The notes beneath the pieces are model-generated. The model was not told where the DNA came from, made no database searches, and was given only the letters and a program-made list of their open reading frames with translations. Shown piece after piece: positions 9,499 to 24,108 of a stretch of 64,000 nucleotides of DNA. Position 1 is the first letter of the stretch. Each line of letters begins with the position of its first letter. This DNA is from Labia minor (taxonomy: Eukaryota > Arthropoda > Insecta > Dermaptera > Spongiphoridae). The stretch is taken from positions 66,834,501 through 66,898,500 of the forward strand of contig OY720349.1 of the NCBI GenBank assembly GCA_963082975.1, given 5' to 3'. Both the position numbers and the translations under genes were made by a program.

Positions 9499-9659
9499 GC
9501 CGAAAACCTAGGGTCATCCTACGATGACCTATCATAATTTTTTCAGTATAATTAAAAAATGAAATATTTTAAAAAAAATAATAAATTTGTACATTTTACA
9601 TCAGAAAAATATTAAAAAAATATATTATTCATATTTCTTACTAAAAATTATTTTTTTAT
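9499..9659 (+). repeat. Chimeric monomer I/A
   Basis: A 161-bp monomer whose 5' two thirds are class I (GATGACCTATC, AATTTGTACATTTTAC, ATCAGAAAAATATT) and whose end is class A (CATATTTCTTACTAAAAATT). It is followed by a class B monomer with a private ATGTCGAAACC box. The crossover lies in the shared TTAAAAAAATATATTATT. The +9,474 duplicate is at 18,973-19,133. A similar product near 61,500 joins a P-type monomer to the same class A ending. Confidence 0.88.
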
Positions 9660-12600
9660 GTCGAAACCTAGGGTCATCCTACGATGACCTTTCATAATTT
9701 TTACGGGAAAATTAAAAAATGAAATTTTTAAAAATAAATAATAAATTCGTTCAGTTTACATCATAAAAATATTGAAAAAATATATTATTGATATTTCTGA
9801 AGAATAATTATTTTTTTTTCCGAAAACCTAGGGTCATCCTACGATGACCTTTCATAATTTTTACGGGAAAATTAAAAAATGAAATGTTTTAAAAATAAAT
9901 AATAAATTCGTTCATATAACTTCATAAAAATATTAAAAAAAATATTATTGATATTTTTGATGAATAATTATTTTTTTATGCCGAAAACCTAGTGTCATCC
10001 TACGATGACCTTTCATAATTTTTACGGGAAAATTAAAAAATGAAATTTTTAAAAATAAATAATAAATTCGTTCATTTTACATCATATAAATATTAATAAA
10101 ATATATTATTGATATTTCTGATGAATAATTATTTTTTTATACCGAAAACCTAGGGTCATCCTACGATGACCTTTCATAATTTTTTAGGTAAAATTAAAAA
10201 ATGAAATGCTTTAAAAAAAATAATAAATTCGTTCTGTTTACATCATAAAAATATTGAAAAAATATATTATTGATATTTCTGAAGAATAATTATTTTTTTT
10301 CCGAAAACCTAGGGTCATCCTACGATGACCTTTCATAATTTTTTAGGTAAAATTAAAAAATTAAATGTTTTAAAAAAAATAATAAATTCGTTGATTTTAC
10401 ATCATAAAAATATTAAAAAAATATATTATTGATATTTCTGATGAATAATTATTTTATTATGCCGAACACCTAGGGTCATCCTACGATGACCTTTCATAAT
10501 TTTTACGGGAAAATTAAAAAATGAAATTTTTAAAAATAAATAATAAATTCGTACATTTTACATCAGAAAAATATTAAAAAAATATATTATTGATATTTCT
10601 GATGAATAATTATTTTTTTATGCCGAAAACCTAGGGTCATCCTAAGATGACCTTTCATAATTTTTACGCGAAACTTAAAAAATGAAATTATTAAAAATAA
10701 ATAATAAATTCGTTCATTTTACATCATATAAATATTAAAAAAATATATTATTGATATTTCTGATGAATAATTATTTTTTTATGCCGAAAACCTAAGGTCA
10801 TCCTACGATGACCTTTCATAATTTTTAAGGGAAAATTAAAATATGAAATTTTTAAAAATAAATAATAAATTCGTTCATTTAACTTCATAAAAATATTAAA
10901 AAAATATATTATTGATATTTCTGATGAATAATTATTTTTTTATGCCGAAAACCTAGGGTCATCCTACGATGACCTATCATAATTTTTTCGGTATAATTAA
11001 AAAATGAAATATTTAAAAAAAAATAATAAATTTGTACATTTTACATCAGAAAAATATTAAAAAAATATATTATTGATATTTCTGATGAATAATTATTTTT
11101 TTATGCCGAAAACCTAGGGTCATCCTAAGATGACCTTTCATAATTTTTACGGGAAACTTAAAAAATGAAATTTTTAAAAATAAATAATAAATTCGTTCAT
11201 TTTACATCATATAAATATTAAAAAAATATATTATTGATATTTCTGATGAATAATTATTTTTTTTCCGAAAACCTAGGGTCATCCTACGATGACGTTTCAT
11301 AATTTTTTCGGTAAAATTAAAAAATGAAATGTTTTAAAAAAAATAATAAATTCGTTCTGTTTACATCATAAAAATATTGAAAAAATATATTATTGATATT
11401 TTTGATGAATAATTATTTTTTTATGCCGAAAACCTAAGGTCATCCTACGATGAACTTTCATAATTTTTAAGGGAAAATTAAAATATGAAATTTTTAAAAA
11501 TAAATAATAAATTCGTTCATTTAACTTCATAAAAATATTAAAAAAATATATTATTGATATTTCTGATGAATAATTATTTTTTTATTTCGAAAACCTAGGG
11601 TCATCCTACGATGACCTTTCATAATTTTTTCGGTATAATTAAAAAATGAAATATTTTAAAAAAAATAATAAATTTGTACATTTTACATCAGAAAAATATT
11701 AAAAAAATATATTATTGATATTTCTGATGAATAATTATTTTTTTATGCCGAAAACCTAGGGTCATCCTACGATGACCTTTCATAATTTTTACGGGAAAAT
11801 TAAAAAATGAAATTTTTAAAAATAAATAATAAATTCGTACATTTTACATCAGAAAAATATTAAAAAAATATATTATTGATATTTCTGATGAATAATTATT
11901 TTTTATGACGAAATCCTAGGGTCATCCTACGATGACCTTTCATAATTTTTACGGGAAAATTAAAAAATGAAATGTTTTAAAAATAAATAATAAATTCGTT
12001 CATATAACTTCATAAAAATATTAAAAAAAATATTATTGATATTTTTGATGAATAATTATTTTTTTATGCCGAAAACCTAGTGTCATACTACGATGACCTT
12101 TCATAATTTTTACGGGAAAATTAAAAAATGAAATTTTTAAAAATAAATAATAAATTCGTTCATTTTACATCATATAAATATTAAAAAAATATATTATTGA
12201 TATTTCTGATGAATAATTATTTTTTTATACCGAAAACCTAGGGTCATCCTACGATGACCTTTCATAATTTTTTAGGTAAAATTAAAAAATGAAATGTTTT
12301 AAAAAAAATAATAAATTCGTTCTGTTTACATCATAAAAATATTGAAAAAATATATTATTGATATTTCTGAAGAATAATTATTTTTTTTCCGAAAACCTAG
12401 GGTCATCCTACGATGACCTTTCATAATTTTTTAGGTAAAATTAAAAAATTAAATGTTTTAAAAAAAATAATAAATTCGTTCATTTTACATCATAAAAATA
12501 TTAAAAAAATATATTATTGATATTTCTGATGAATAATTATTTTATTATGCCGAACACCTAGGGTCATCCTACGATGACCTTTCATAATTTTTACGGGAAA

Positions 12601-14634
12601 ATTAAAAAATGAAATTTTTAAAAATAAATAATAAATTCGTTCATTTTACTTCATATAAATATTAAAAAAATATATTATTGATATTTCTGATGAATAATTA
12701 TTTTTTTATGCCGAAAACCTAAGGTCATCCTACGATGACCTTTCATAATTTTTAAGGGAAAATTAAAATATGAAATTTTTAAAAATAAATAATAAATTCG
12801 TTCATTTAACTTCATAAAAATATTAAAAAAATATATTATTGATATTTCTGATGAATAATTATTTTTTTATGCCGAAAACCTAGGGTCATCCTAAGATGAC
12901 CTTTCATAATTTTTACGGGAAACTCTAAAAATGAAATTTTTAAAAATAAATAATAAATTCGTTCATTTTACATCATATAAATATTAAAAAAATATATTAT
13001 TGATATTTCTGATGAATAATTATTTTTTTTCCGAAAACCTAGGGTCATCCTACGATGACGTTTCATAATTTTTTCGGTAAAATTAAAAAATGAAATGTTT
13101 TAAAAAAAATAATAAATTCGTTCTGTTTACATCATAAAAATATTGAAAAAATATATTATTGATATTTTTGATGAATAATTATTTTTTTATCCCGAAAACC
13201 TAAGGTCATCCTACGATGAACTTTCATAATTTTTAAGGGAAAATTAAAATATGAAATTTTTAAAAATAAATAATAAATTCGTTCATTTAACTTCATAAAA
13301 ATATTAAAAAAATATATTATTGATATTTCTGATGAATAATTATTTTTTTATGCCGAAAACCTAGGGTCATCCTACGATGACCTTTCATAATTTTTTAGGT
13401 AAAATTAAAAAATGAAATGTTTTAAAAAAAATAATAAATTCGTTCTGTTTACATCATAAAAATATTGAAAAAATATATTATTGATATTTCTGAAGAATAA
13501 TTATTTTTTTTCCGAAAACCTAGGGTCATCCTACGATGACCTTTCATAATTTTTTAGGTAAAATTAAAAAATTAAATGTTTTAAAAAAAATAATAAATTC
13601 GTTCATTTTACATCATAAAAATATTAAAAAAATATATTATTGATATTTCTGATGAATAATTATTTTTTTATGCCGAAAACCTAGGGTCATCCTACGATGA
13701 CCTTTCATAATTTTTACGGGAAAATTAAAAAATGAAATTTTTAAAAATAAATAATAAATTCGTACATTTTACATCATAAAAATATTAAAAAAATATATTA
13801 TTGATATTTCTGATGAATAATTATTTTTTTATGCCGAAAACCTAGGGTCATCCTACGATGACCTTTCATAATTTTTACGGGAAAATTAAAAAATGAAATT
13901 TTTAAAAATAAATAATAAATTCGTTCATTTTACATCATATAAATATTAAAAAAATATATTATTGATATTTCTGAAGAATAATTATTTTTTTTCCGAAAAC
14001 CTAGGGTCATCCTACGATGACCTTTCATAATTTTTTAGGTAAAATTAAAAAATGAAATTTTTAAAAATAAATAATAAATTCGTTCATTTTACATCATAAA
14101 AATATTAAAAAAATATATTATTGATATTTCTGATGAATAATTATTTTTTATACCGAAAACCTAGGGTCATCCTACGATGACCTTTCATAAATTTTACGGG
14201 AAAATTAAAAAATGAAATGTTTTAAAAAAAATAATAAATTCGTTCATTTTACATCATATAAATATTAAAAAAATATATTATTGATATTTCTGATGAATAA
14301 TTATTTTTTTATGCCGAAAACCTAAGGTCATCCTAAGATGACCTTTCATAATTTTTACGGGAAAATTAAAATATTAAATTTTTAAAAATAAATAATAAAT
14401 TCGTTCATTTTACATCATAAAAATATTAAAAAAATATATTATTGATATTTCTGATGAATAATTATTTTTTTATGCCGAAAACCTAGGGTCATCCTACGAT
14501 GACCTTTCATAATTTTTACGGGAAAATTAAAAAATGAAATTTTTAAAAATAAATAATAAATTCGTTCATTTTACATCATATAAATATTAAAAAAATATAT
14601 TATTGATATTTCTGATGAATAATTATTTTTTTAT

Positions 14635-15277
14635 GCCGAAAACCTAGGGTCATCCTACGATGACCTTTCATAATTTTTACGGGAAAATTAAAAAATGAAA
14701 TTTTTAAAAATAAATAATAAATTCGTTCATTTTACATCATATAAATATTAAAAAAATATATTATTGATATTTCTGAAGAATAATTATTTTTTTATGCAGA
14801 AAACCTAAGGTCATCCTACAATGACCTTTCATAATTTTTAAGGGAAAATTAAAATATGAAATTTTTAAAAATAAATAATAAATTCGTTCATTTAACTTCA
14901 TAAAAATATTAAAAAAAATATTATTGATATTTCTGATGAATAATTATTTTTTTATGCCGAAATCCTAGGGTCATCCTACGATGACCTTTCATAATTTTTA
15001 CGGGAAAATTAAAAAATGAAATTTTTAAAAATAAATAATAAATTCGTTCATTTTACATCATATAAATATTAAAAAAATATATTATTGATATTTCTGATGA
15101 ATAATTATTTTTTTATACCGAAAACCTAGGGTCATCCTACGATGACCTTTCATAATTTTTACGGGAAAATTAAAAAATGAAATTTTTAAAAATAAATAAT
15201 AAATTCGTTCATTTTACATCATATAAATATTAAAAAAATATATTATTGATATTTCTGATGAATAATTATTTTTTTAT
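14635..15277. repeat. 4-monomer tandem duplication, unit 1 (643 bp)
   Basis: Four monomers (GCCG box; GCAG box of class W; GCCGAAATCC; ATACC box) are followed by the same four. CCGAAATCC lies at 14,957 and again at 15,600. The same pair of units is found in the second 9,474-bp copy at 24,109-24,751 and 24,752-25,394 but not in the window's left block, so it predates the 9,474-bp duplication. Confidence 0.88.
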
Positions 15278-15920
15278 GCCGAAAACCTAGGGTCATCCTA
15301 CGATGACCTTTCATAATTTTTACGGGAAAATTAAAAAATGAAATTTTTAAAAATAAATAATAAATTCGTTCATTTTACATCATATAAATATTAAAAAAAT
15401 ATATTATTGATATTTCTGAAGAATAATTATTTTTTTATGCAGAAAACCTAAGGTCATCCTACAATGACGTTTCATAATTTTTAAGGGAAAATTAAAATAT
15501 GAAATTTTTAAAAATAAATAATAAATTCGTTCATTTAACTTCATAAAAATATTAAAAAAAATATTATTGATATTTTTGATGAATAATTATTTTTTTATGC
15601 CGAAATCCTAGGGTCATCCTACGATGACCTTTCATAATTTTTACGGGAAAATTAAAAAATGAAATTTTTAAAAATAAATAATAAATTCGTTCATTTTACA
15701 TCATATAAATATTAAAAAAATATATTATTGATATTTCTGATGAATAATTATTTTTTTATACCGAAAACCTAGGGTCATCCTACGATGACCTTTCATAATT
15801 TTTACGGGAAAATTAAAAAATGAAATTTTTAAAAATAAATAATAAATTCGTTCATTTTACATCATATAAATATTAAAAAAATATATTATTGATATTTCTG
15901 ATGAATAATTATTTTTTTAT
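15278..15920. repeat. 4-monomer tandem duplication, unit 2 (643 bp)
   Basis: Second copy of the four-monomer unit. It ends at the GCAG box of class Z (15,921). Its class W monomer has ACAATGACGTTTC, where unit 1 and both units of the later pair have ACCTTTC, so that substitution arose after the 9,474-bp duplication. Confidence 0.88.
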
Positions 15921-18900
15921 GCAGAAAACCTAAGGTCATCCTACAATGACCTTTCAAAATTTTTACGGGAAAATTAAAATATAAAATTTTTAAAAATAAA
16001 TAATAAATTCGTACATTTTACATCAGAAAAATATTAAAAAAATATATTATTGATATTTCTGATGAATAATTATTTTTTTAATGCCGAAAACCTAGGGTCA
16101 TCCTACGATGACCTTTCATAATTTTTACGGGAAAATTAAAAAATGAAATTTTTAGAAAATCAATAATAAATTCGTTCATTTTACATCATAAAAATATTAA
16201 AAAAATATATTATTCATATTTCTTACTAAAAATTATTTTTTTATGCCGAAACCTAGGGTCATCCTACGATGACCTTTCATAATTTTTACGGGAAAATTAA
16301 AAAATGAAATTTTTAAAAATAAATAATAAATTCGTTCAGTTTACATCATAAAAATATTGAAAAAATATATTATTGATATTTCTGAAGAATAATTATTTTT
16401 TTTTCCGAAAACCTAGGGTCATCCTACGATGACCTTTCATAATTTTTACGGGAAAATTAAAAAATGAAATGTTTTAAAAATAAATAATAAATTCGTTCAT
16501 ATAACTTCATAAAAATATTAAAAAAAATATTATTGATATTTTTGATGAATAATTATTTTTTTATGCCGAAAACCTAGTGTCATCCTACGATGACCTTTCA
16601 TAATTTTTACGGGAAAATTAAAAAATGAAATTTTTAAAAATAAATAATAACTTCGTTCATTTTACATCATATAAATATTAAAAAAATATATTATTGATAT
16701 TTCTGATGAATAATTATTTTTTTATACCGAAAACCTAGGGTCATCCTACGATGACGTTTCATAATTTTTTCGGTAAAATTAAAAAATGAAATGTTTTAAA
16801 AAAAATAATAAATTCGTTCTGTTTACATCATAAAAATATTGAAAAAATATATTATTGATATTTTTGATGAATAATTATTTTTTTATGCCGAAAACCTAAG
16901 GTCATCCTACGATGAACTTTCATAATTTTTAAGGGAAAATTAAAATATGAAATTTTTAAAAATAAATAATAAATTCGTTCATTTAACTTCATAAAAATAT
17001 TAAAAAAATATATTATTGATATTTCTGATGAATAATTATTTTTTTATGCCGAAAACCTAGGGTCATCCTACGATGACCTTTCATAATTTTTTAGGTAAAA
17101 TTAAAAAATGAAATGTTTTAAAAAAAATAATAAATTCGTTCTGTTTACATCATAAAAATATTGAAAAAATATATTATTGATATTTCTGAAGAATAATTAT
17201 TTTTTTTCCGAAAACCTAGGGTCATCCTACGATGACCTTTCATAATTTTTACGGGAAACTTAAAAAATGAAATTTTTAAAAATAAATAATAAATTCGTTC
17301 ATTTTACATCATATAAATATTAAAAAAATATATTATTGATATTTCTGATGAATAATTATTTTTTTTCCGAAAACCTAGGGTCATCCTAAGATGACCTTTC
17401 ATAATTTTTACGGGAAACTTAAAAAATGAAATTTTTAGAAAATCAATAATAAATTCGTTCATTTTACATCATAAAAATATTAAAAAAATATATTATTCAT
17501 ATTTCTTACTAAAAATTATTTTATTATGCCGAAACCTAGGGTCATCCTACGATGACCTTTCATAATTTTTACGGGAAAATTAAAAAATGAAATTTTTAAA
17601 AATAAATAATAAATTCGTTCAGTTTACATCATAAAAATATTGAAAAAATATATTATTGATATTTCTGAAGAATAATTATTTTTTTTTCCGAAAACCTAGG
17701 GTCATCCTACGATGACCTTTCATAATTTTTACGGGAAAATTAAAAAATGAAATGTTTTAAAAATAAATAATAAATTCGTTCATATAACTTCATAAAAATA
17801 TTAAAAAAAATATTATTGATATTTTTGATGAATAATTATTTTTTTATGCCGAAAACCTAGTGTCATCCTACGATGACCTTTCATAATTTTTACGGGAAAA
17901 TTAAAAAATGAAATTTTTAAAAATAAATAATAACTTCGTTCATTTTACATAATATAAATATTAAAAAAATATATTATTGATATTTCTGATGAATAATTAT
18001 TTTTTTATACCGAAAACCTAGGGTCATCCTACGATGACCTTTCATAATTTTTTAGGTAAAATTAAAAAATGAAATGTTTTAAAAAAAATAATAAATTCGT
18101 TCTGTTTACATCATAAAAATATTGAAAAAATATATTATTGATATTTCTGAAGAATAATTATTTTTTTTCCGAAAACCTAGGGTCATCCTACGATGACCTT
18201 TCATAATTTTTTAGGTAAAATTTAAAAATTAAATGTTTTAAAAAAAATAATAAATTCGTTGATTTTACATCATAAAAATATTAAAAAAATATATTATTGA
18301 TATTTCTGATGAATAATTATTTTATTATGCCGAACACCTAGGGTCATCCTACGATGACCTTTCATAATTTTTACGGGAAAATTAAAAAATGAAATTTTTA
18401 AAAATAAATAATAAATTCGTACATTTTACATCAGAAAAATATTAAAAAAATATATTATTGATATTTCTGATGAATAATTATTTTTTTATGCCGAAAACCT
18501 AGGGTCATCCTAAGATGACCTTTCATAATTTTTACGCGAAACTTAAAAAATGAAATTTTTAAAAATAAATAATAAATTCGTTCATTTTACATCAGAAAAA
18601 TATTAAAAAAATATATTATTGATATTTCTGATGAATAATTATTTTTTTATGCCGAAAACCTAGGGTCATCCTAAGATGACCTTTCATAATTTTTACGCGA
18701 AACTTAAAAAATGAAATTTTTAAAAATAAATAATAAATTCGTTCATTTTACATCATATAAATATTAAAAAAATATATTATTGATATTTCTGATGAATAAT
18801 TATTTTTTTATGCCGAAAACCTAAGGTCATCCTACGATGACCTTTCATAATTTTTAAGGGAAAATTAAAATATGAAATTTTTAAAAATAAATAATAAATT

Positions 18901-18972
18901 CGTTCATTTAACTTCATAAAAATATTAAAAAAATATATTATTGATATTTCTGATGAATAATTATTTTTTTAT

Positions 18973-19133
18973 GCCGAAAACCTAGGGTCATCCTACGATG
19001 ACCTATCATAATTTTTTCAGTATAATTAAAAAATGAAATATTTTAAAAAAAATAATAAATTTGTACATTTTACATCAGAAAAATATTAAAAAAATATATT
19101 ATTCATATTTCTTACTAAAAATTATTTTTTTAT
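18973..19133 (+). repeat. Chimeric monomer I/A, duplicate
   Basis: Copy of the I/A chimera carried by the second 9,474-bp block, with the same TTTTTTCAGTATAATT and ATGTCGAAACC neighbours. It shows the exchange preceded the duplication. Confidence 0.87.
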
Positions 19134-22100
19134 GTCGAAACCTAGGGTCATCCTACGATGACCTTTCATAATTTTTACGGGAAAATTAAAAAATGAAATT
19201 TTTAAAAATAAATAATAAATTCGTTCAGTTTACATCATAAAAATATTGAAAAAATATATTATTGATATTTCTGAAGAATAATTATTTTTTTTTCCGAAAA
19301 CCTAGGGTCATCCTACGATGACCTTTCATAATTTTTACGGGAAAATTAAAAAATGAAATGTTTTAAAAATAAATAATAAATTCGTTCATATAACTTCATA
19401 AAAATATTAAAAAAAATATTATTGATATTTTTGATGAATAATTATTTTTTTATGCCGAAAACCTAGTGTCATCCTACGATGACCTTTCATAATTTTTACG
19501 GGAAAATTAAAAAATGAAATTTTTAAAAATAAATAATAAATTCGTTCATTTTACATCATATAAATATTAATAAAATATATTATTGATATTTCTGATGAAT
19601 AATTATTTTTTTATACCGAAAACCTAGGGTCATCCTACGATGACCTTTCATAATTTTTTAGGTAAAATTAAAAAATGAAATGCTTTAAAAAAAATAATAA
19701 ATTCGTTCTGTTTACATCATAAAAATATTGAAAAAATATATTATTGATATTTCTGAAGAATAATTATTTTTTTTCCGAAAACCTAGGGTCATCCTACGAT
19801 GACCTTTCATAATTTTTTAGGTAAAATTAAAAAATTAAATGTTTTAAAAAAAATAATAAATTCGTTGATTTTACATCATAAAAATATTAAAAAAATATAT
19901 TATTGATATTTCTGATGAATAATTATTTTATTATGCCGAACACCTAGGGTCATCCTACGATGACCTTTCATAATTTTTACGGGAAAATTAAAAAATGAAA
20001 TTTTTAAAAATAAATAATAAATTCGTACATTTTACATCAGAAAAATATTAAAAAAATATATTATTGATATTTCTGATGAATAATTATTTTTTTATGCCGA
20101 AAACCTAGGGTCATCCTAAGATGACCTTTCATAATTTTTACGCGAAACTTAAAAAATGAAATTATTAAAAATAAATAATAAATTCGTTCATTTTACATCA
20201 TATAAATATTAAAAAAATATATTATTGATATTTCTGATGAATAATTATTTTTTTATGCCGAAAACCTAAGGTCATCCTACGATGACCTTTCATAATTTTT
20301 AAGGGAAAATTAAAATATGAAATTTTTAAAAATAAATAATAAATTCGTTCATTTAACTTCATAAAAATATTAAAAAAATATATTATTGATATTTCTGATG
20401 AATAATTATTTTTTTATGCCGAAAACCTAGGGTCATCCTACGATGACCTATCATAATTTTTTCGGTATAATTAAAAAATGAAATATTTAAAAAAAAATAA
20501 TAAATTTGTACATTTTACATCAGAAAAATATTAAAAAAATATATTATTGATATTTCTGATGAATAATTATTTTTTTATGCCGAAAACCTAGGGTCATCCT
20601 AAGATGACCTTTCATAATTTTTACGGGAAACTTAAAAAATGAAATTTTTAAAAATAAATAATAAATTCGTTCATTTTACATCATATAAATATTAAAAAAA
20701 TATATTATTGATATTTCTGATGAATAATTATTTTTTTTCCGAAAACCTAGGGTCATCCTACGATGACGTTTCATAATTTTTTCGGTAAAATTAAAAAATG
20801 AAATGTTTTAAAAAAAATAATAAATTCGTTCTGTTTACATCATAAAAATATTGAAAAAATATATTATTGATATTTTTGATGAATAATTATTTTTTTATGC
20901 CGAAAACCTAAGGTCATCCTACGATGAACTTTCATAATTTTTAAGGGAAAATTAAAATATGAAATTTTTAAAAATAAATAATAAATTCGTTCATTTAACT
21001 TCATAAAAATATTAAAAAAATATATTATTGATATTTCTGATGAATAATTATTTTTTTATTTCGAAAACCTAGGGTCATCCTACGATGACCTTTCATAATT
21101 TTTTCGGTATAATTAAAAAATGAAATATTTTAAAAAAAATAATAAATTTGTACATTTTACATCAGAAAAATATTAAAAAAATATATTATTGATATTTCTG
21201 ATGAATAATTATTTTTTTATGCCGAAAACCTAGGGTCATCCTACGATGACCTTTCATAATTTTTACGGGAAAATTAAAAAATGAAATTTTTAAAAATAAA
21301 TAATAAATTCGTACATTTTACATCAGAAAAATATTAAAAAAATATATTATTGATATTTCTGATGAATAATTATTTTTTATGACGAAATCCTAGGGTCATC
21401 CTACGATGACCTTTCATAATTTTTACGGGAAAATTAAAAAATGAAATGTTTTAAAAATAAATAATAAATTCGTTCATATAACTTCATAAAAATATTAAAA
21501 AAAATATTATTGATATTTTTGATGAATAATTATTTTTTTATGCCGAAAACCTAGTGTCATACTACGATGACCTTTCATAATTTTTACGGGAAAATTAAAA
21601 AATGAAATTTTTAAAAATAAATAATAAATTCGTTCATTTTACATCATATAAATATTAAAAAAATATATTATTGATATTTCTGATGAATAATTATTTTTTT
21701 ATACCGAAAACCTAGGGTCATCCTACGATGACCTTTCATAATTTTTTAGGTAAAATTAAAAAATGAAATGTTTTAAAAAAAATAATAAATTCGTTCTGTT
21801 TACATCATAAAAATATTGAAAAAATATATTATTGATATTTCTGAAGAATAATTATTTTTTTTCCGAAAACCTAGGGTCATCCTACGATGACCTTTCATAA
21901 TTTTTTAGGTAAAATTAAAAAATTAAATGTTTTAAAAAAAATAATAAATTCGTTCATTTTACATCATAAAAATATTAAAAAAATATATTATTGATATTTC
22001 TGATGAATAATTATTTTATTATGCCGAACACCTAGGGTCATCCTACGATGACCTTTCATAATTTTTACGGGAAAATTAAAAAATGAAATTTTTAAAAATA

Positions 22101-24108
22101 AATAATAAATTCGTTCATTTTACTTCATATAAATATTAAAAAAATATATTATTGATATTTCTGATGAATAATTATTTTTTTATGCCGAAAACCTAAGGTC
22201 ATCCTACGATGATCTTTCATAATTTTTAAGGGAAAATTAAAATATGAAATTTTTAAAAATAAATAATAAATTCGTTCATTTAACTTCATAAAAATATTAA
22301 AAAAATATATTATTGATATTTCTGATGAATAATTATTTTTTTATGCCGAAAACCTAGGGTCATCCTAAGATGACCTTTCATAATTTTTACGGGAAACTCT
22401 AAAAATGAAATTTTTAAAAATAAATAATAAATTCGTTCATTTTACATCATATAAATATTAAAAAAATATATTATTGATATTTCTGATGAATAATTATTTT
22501 TTTTCCGAAAACCTAGGGTCATCCTACGATGACGTTTCATAATTTTTTCGGTAAAATTAAAAAATGAAATGTTTTAAAAAAAATAATAAATTCGTTCTGT
22601 TTACATCATAAAAATATTGAAAAAATATATTATTGATATTTTTGATGAATAATTATTTTTTTATCCCGAAAACCTAAGGTCATCCTACGATGAACTTTCA
22701 TAATTTTTAAGGGAAAATTAAAATATGAAATTTTTAAAAATAAATAATAAATTCGTTCATTTAACTTCATAAAAATATTAAAAAAATATATTATTGATAT
22801 TTCTGATGAATAATTATTTTTTTATGCCGAAAACCTAGGGTCATCCTACGATGACCTTTCATAATTTTTTAGGTAAAATTAAAAAATGAAATGTTTTAAA
22901 AAAAATAATAAATTCGTTCTGTTTACATCATAAAAATATTGAAAAAATATATTATTGATATTTCTGAAGAATAATTATTTTTTTTCCGAAAACCTAGGGT
23001 CATCCTACGATGACCTTTCATAATTTTTTAGGTAAAATTAAAAAATTAAATGTTTTAAAAAAAATAATAAATTCGTTCATTTTACATCATAAAAATATTA
23101 AAAAAATATATTATTGATATTTCTGATGAATAATTATTTTTTTATGCCGAAAACCTAGGGTCATCCTACGATGACCTTTCATAATTTTTACGGGAAAATT
23201 AAAAAATGAAATTTTTAAAAATAAATAATAAATTCGTACATTTTACATCATAAAAATATTAAAAAAATATATTATTGATATTTCTGATGAATAATTATTT
23301 TTTTATGCCGAAAACCTAGGGTCATCCTACGATGACCTTTCATAATTTTTACGGGAAAATTAAAAAATGAAATTTTTAAAAATAAATAATAAATTCGTTC
23401 ATTTTACATCATATAAATATTAAAAAAATATATTATTGATATTTCTGAAGAATAATTATTTTTTTTCCGAAAACCTAGGGTCATCCTACGATGACCTTTC
23501 ATAATTTTTTAGGTAAAATTAAAAAATGAAATTTTTAAAAATAAATAATAAATTCGTTCATTTTACATCATAAAAATATTAAAAAAATATATTATTGATA
23601 TTTCTGATGAATAATTATTTTTTATACCGAAAACCTAGGGTCATCCTACGATGACCTTTCATAAATTTTACGGGAAAATTAAAAAATGAAATGTTTTAAA
23701 AAAAATAATAAATTCGTTCATTTTACATCATATAAATATTAAAAAAATATATTATTGATATTTCTGATGAATAATTATTTTTTTATGCCGAAAACCTAAG
23801 GTCATCCTAAGATGACCTTTCATAATTTTTACGGGAAAATTAAAATATTAAATTTTTAAAAATAAATAATAAATTCGTTCATTTTACATCATAAAAATAT
23901 TAAAAAAATATATTATTGATATTTCTGATGAATAATTATTTTTTTATGCCGAAAACCTAGGGTCATCCTACGATGACCTTTCATAATTTTTACGGGAAAA
24001 TTAAAAAATGAAATTTTTAAAAATAAATAATAAATTCGTTCATTTTACATCATATAAATATTAAAAAAATATATTATTGATATTTCTGATGAATAATTAT
24101 TTTTTTAT

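Larger units (their letters stand above)
7757..17230. repeat. 59-monomer (9,474 bp) segmental tandem duplication, copy 1
   Basis: A block repeated in direct orientation exactly 9,474 bp downstream. The offset was confirmed at many private markers: class A G (7,964/17,438), CAGTATAATT (9,544/19,018), AAATGCTTT (10,209/19,683), ATGACGAAATCC (11,905/21,379), TGTCATACTA (12,081/21,555), GAAACTC (12,923/22,397), ATCCCG (13,191/22,665), CCGAAATCC (14,957/24,431) and class A G (16,155/25,629). The left limit is inferred from the junction between copies and uncertain by about 20 bp. Confidence 0.92.

Noticed and set aside
17211..17260. Possible assembly join at the 9,474-bp boundary
   Set aside because: Kept as a real duplication because private substitutions distinguish the two copies and the junction is a clean homologous chimera. 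Only spanning reads can settle it.
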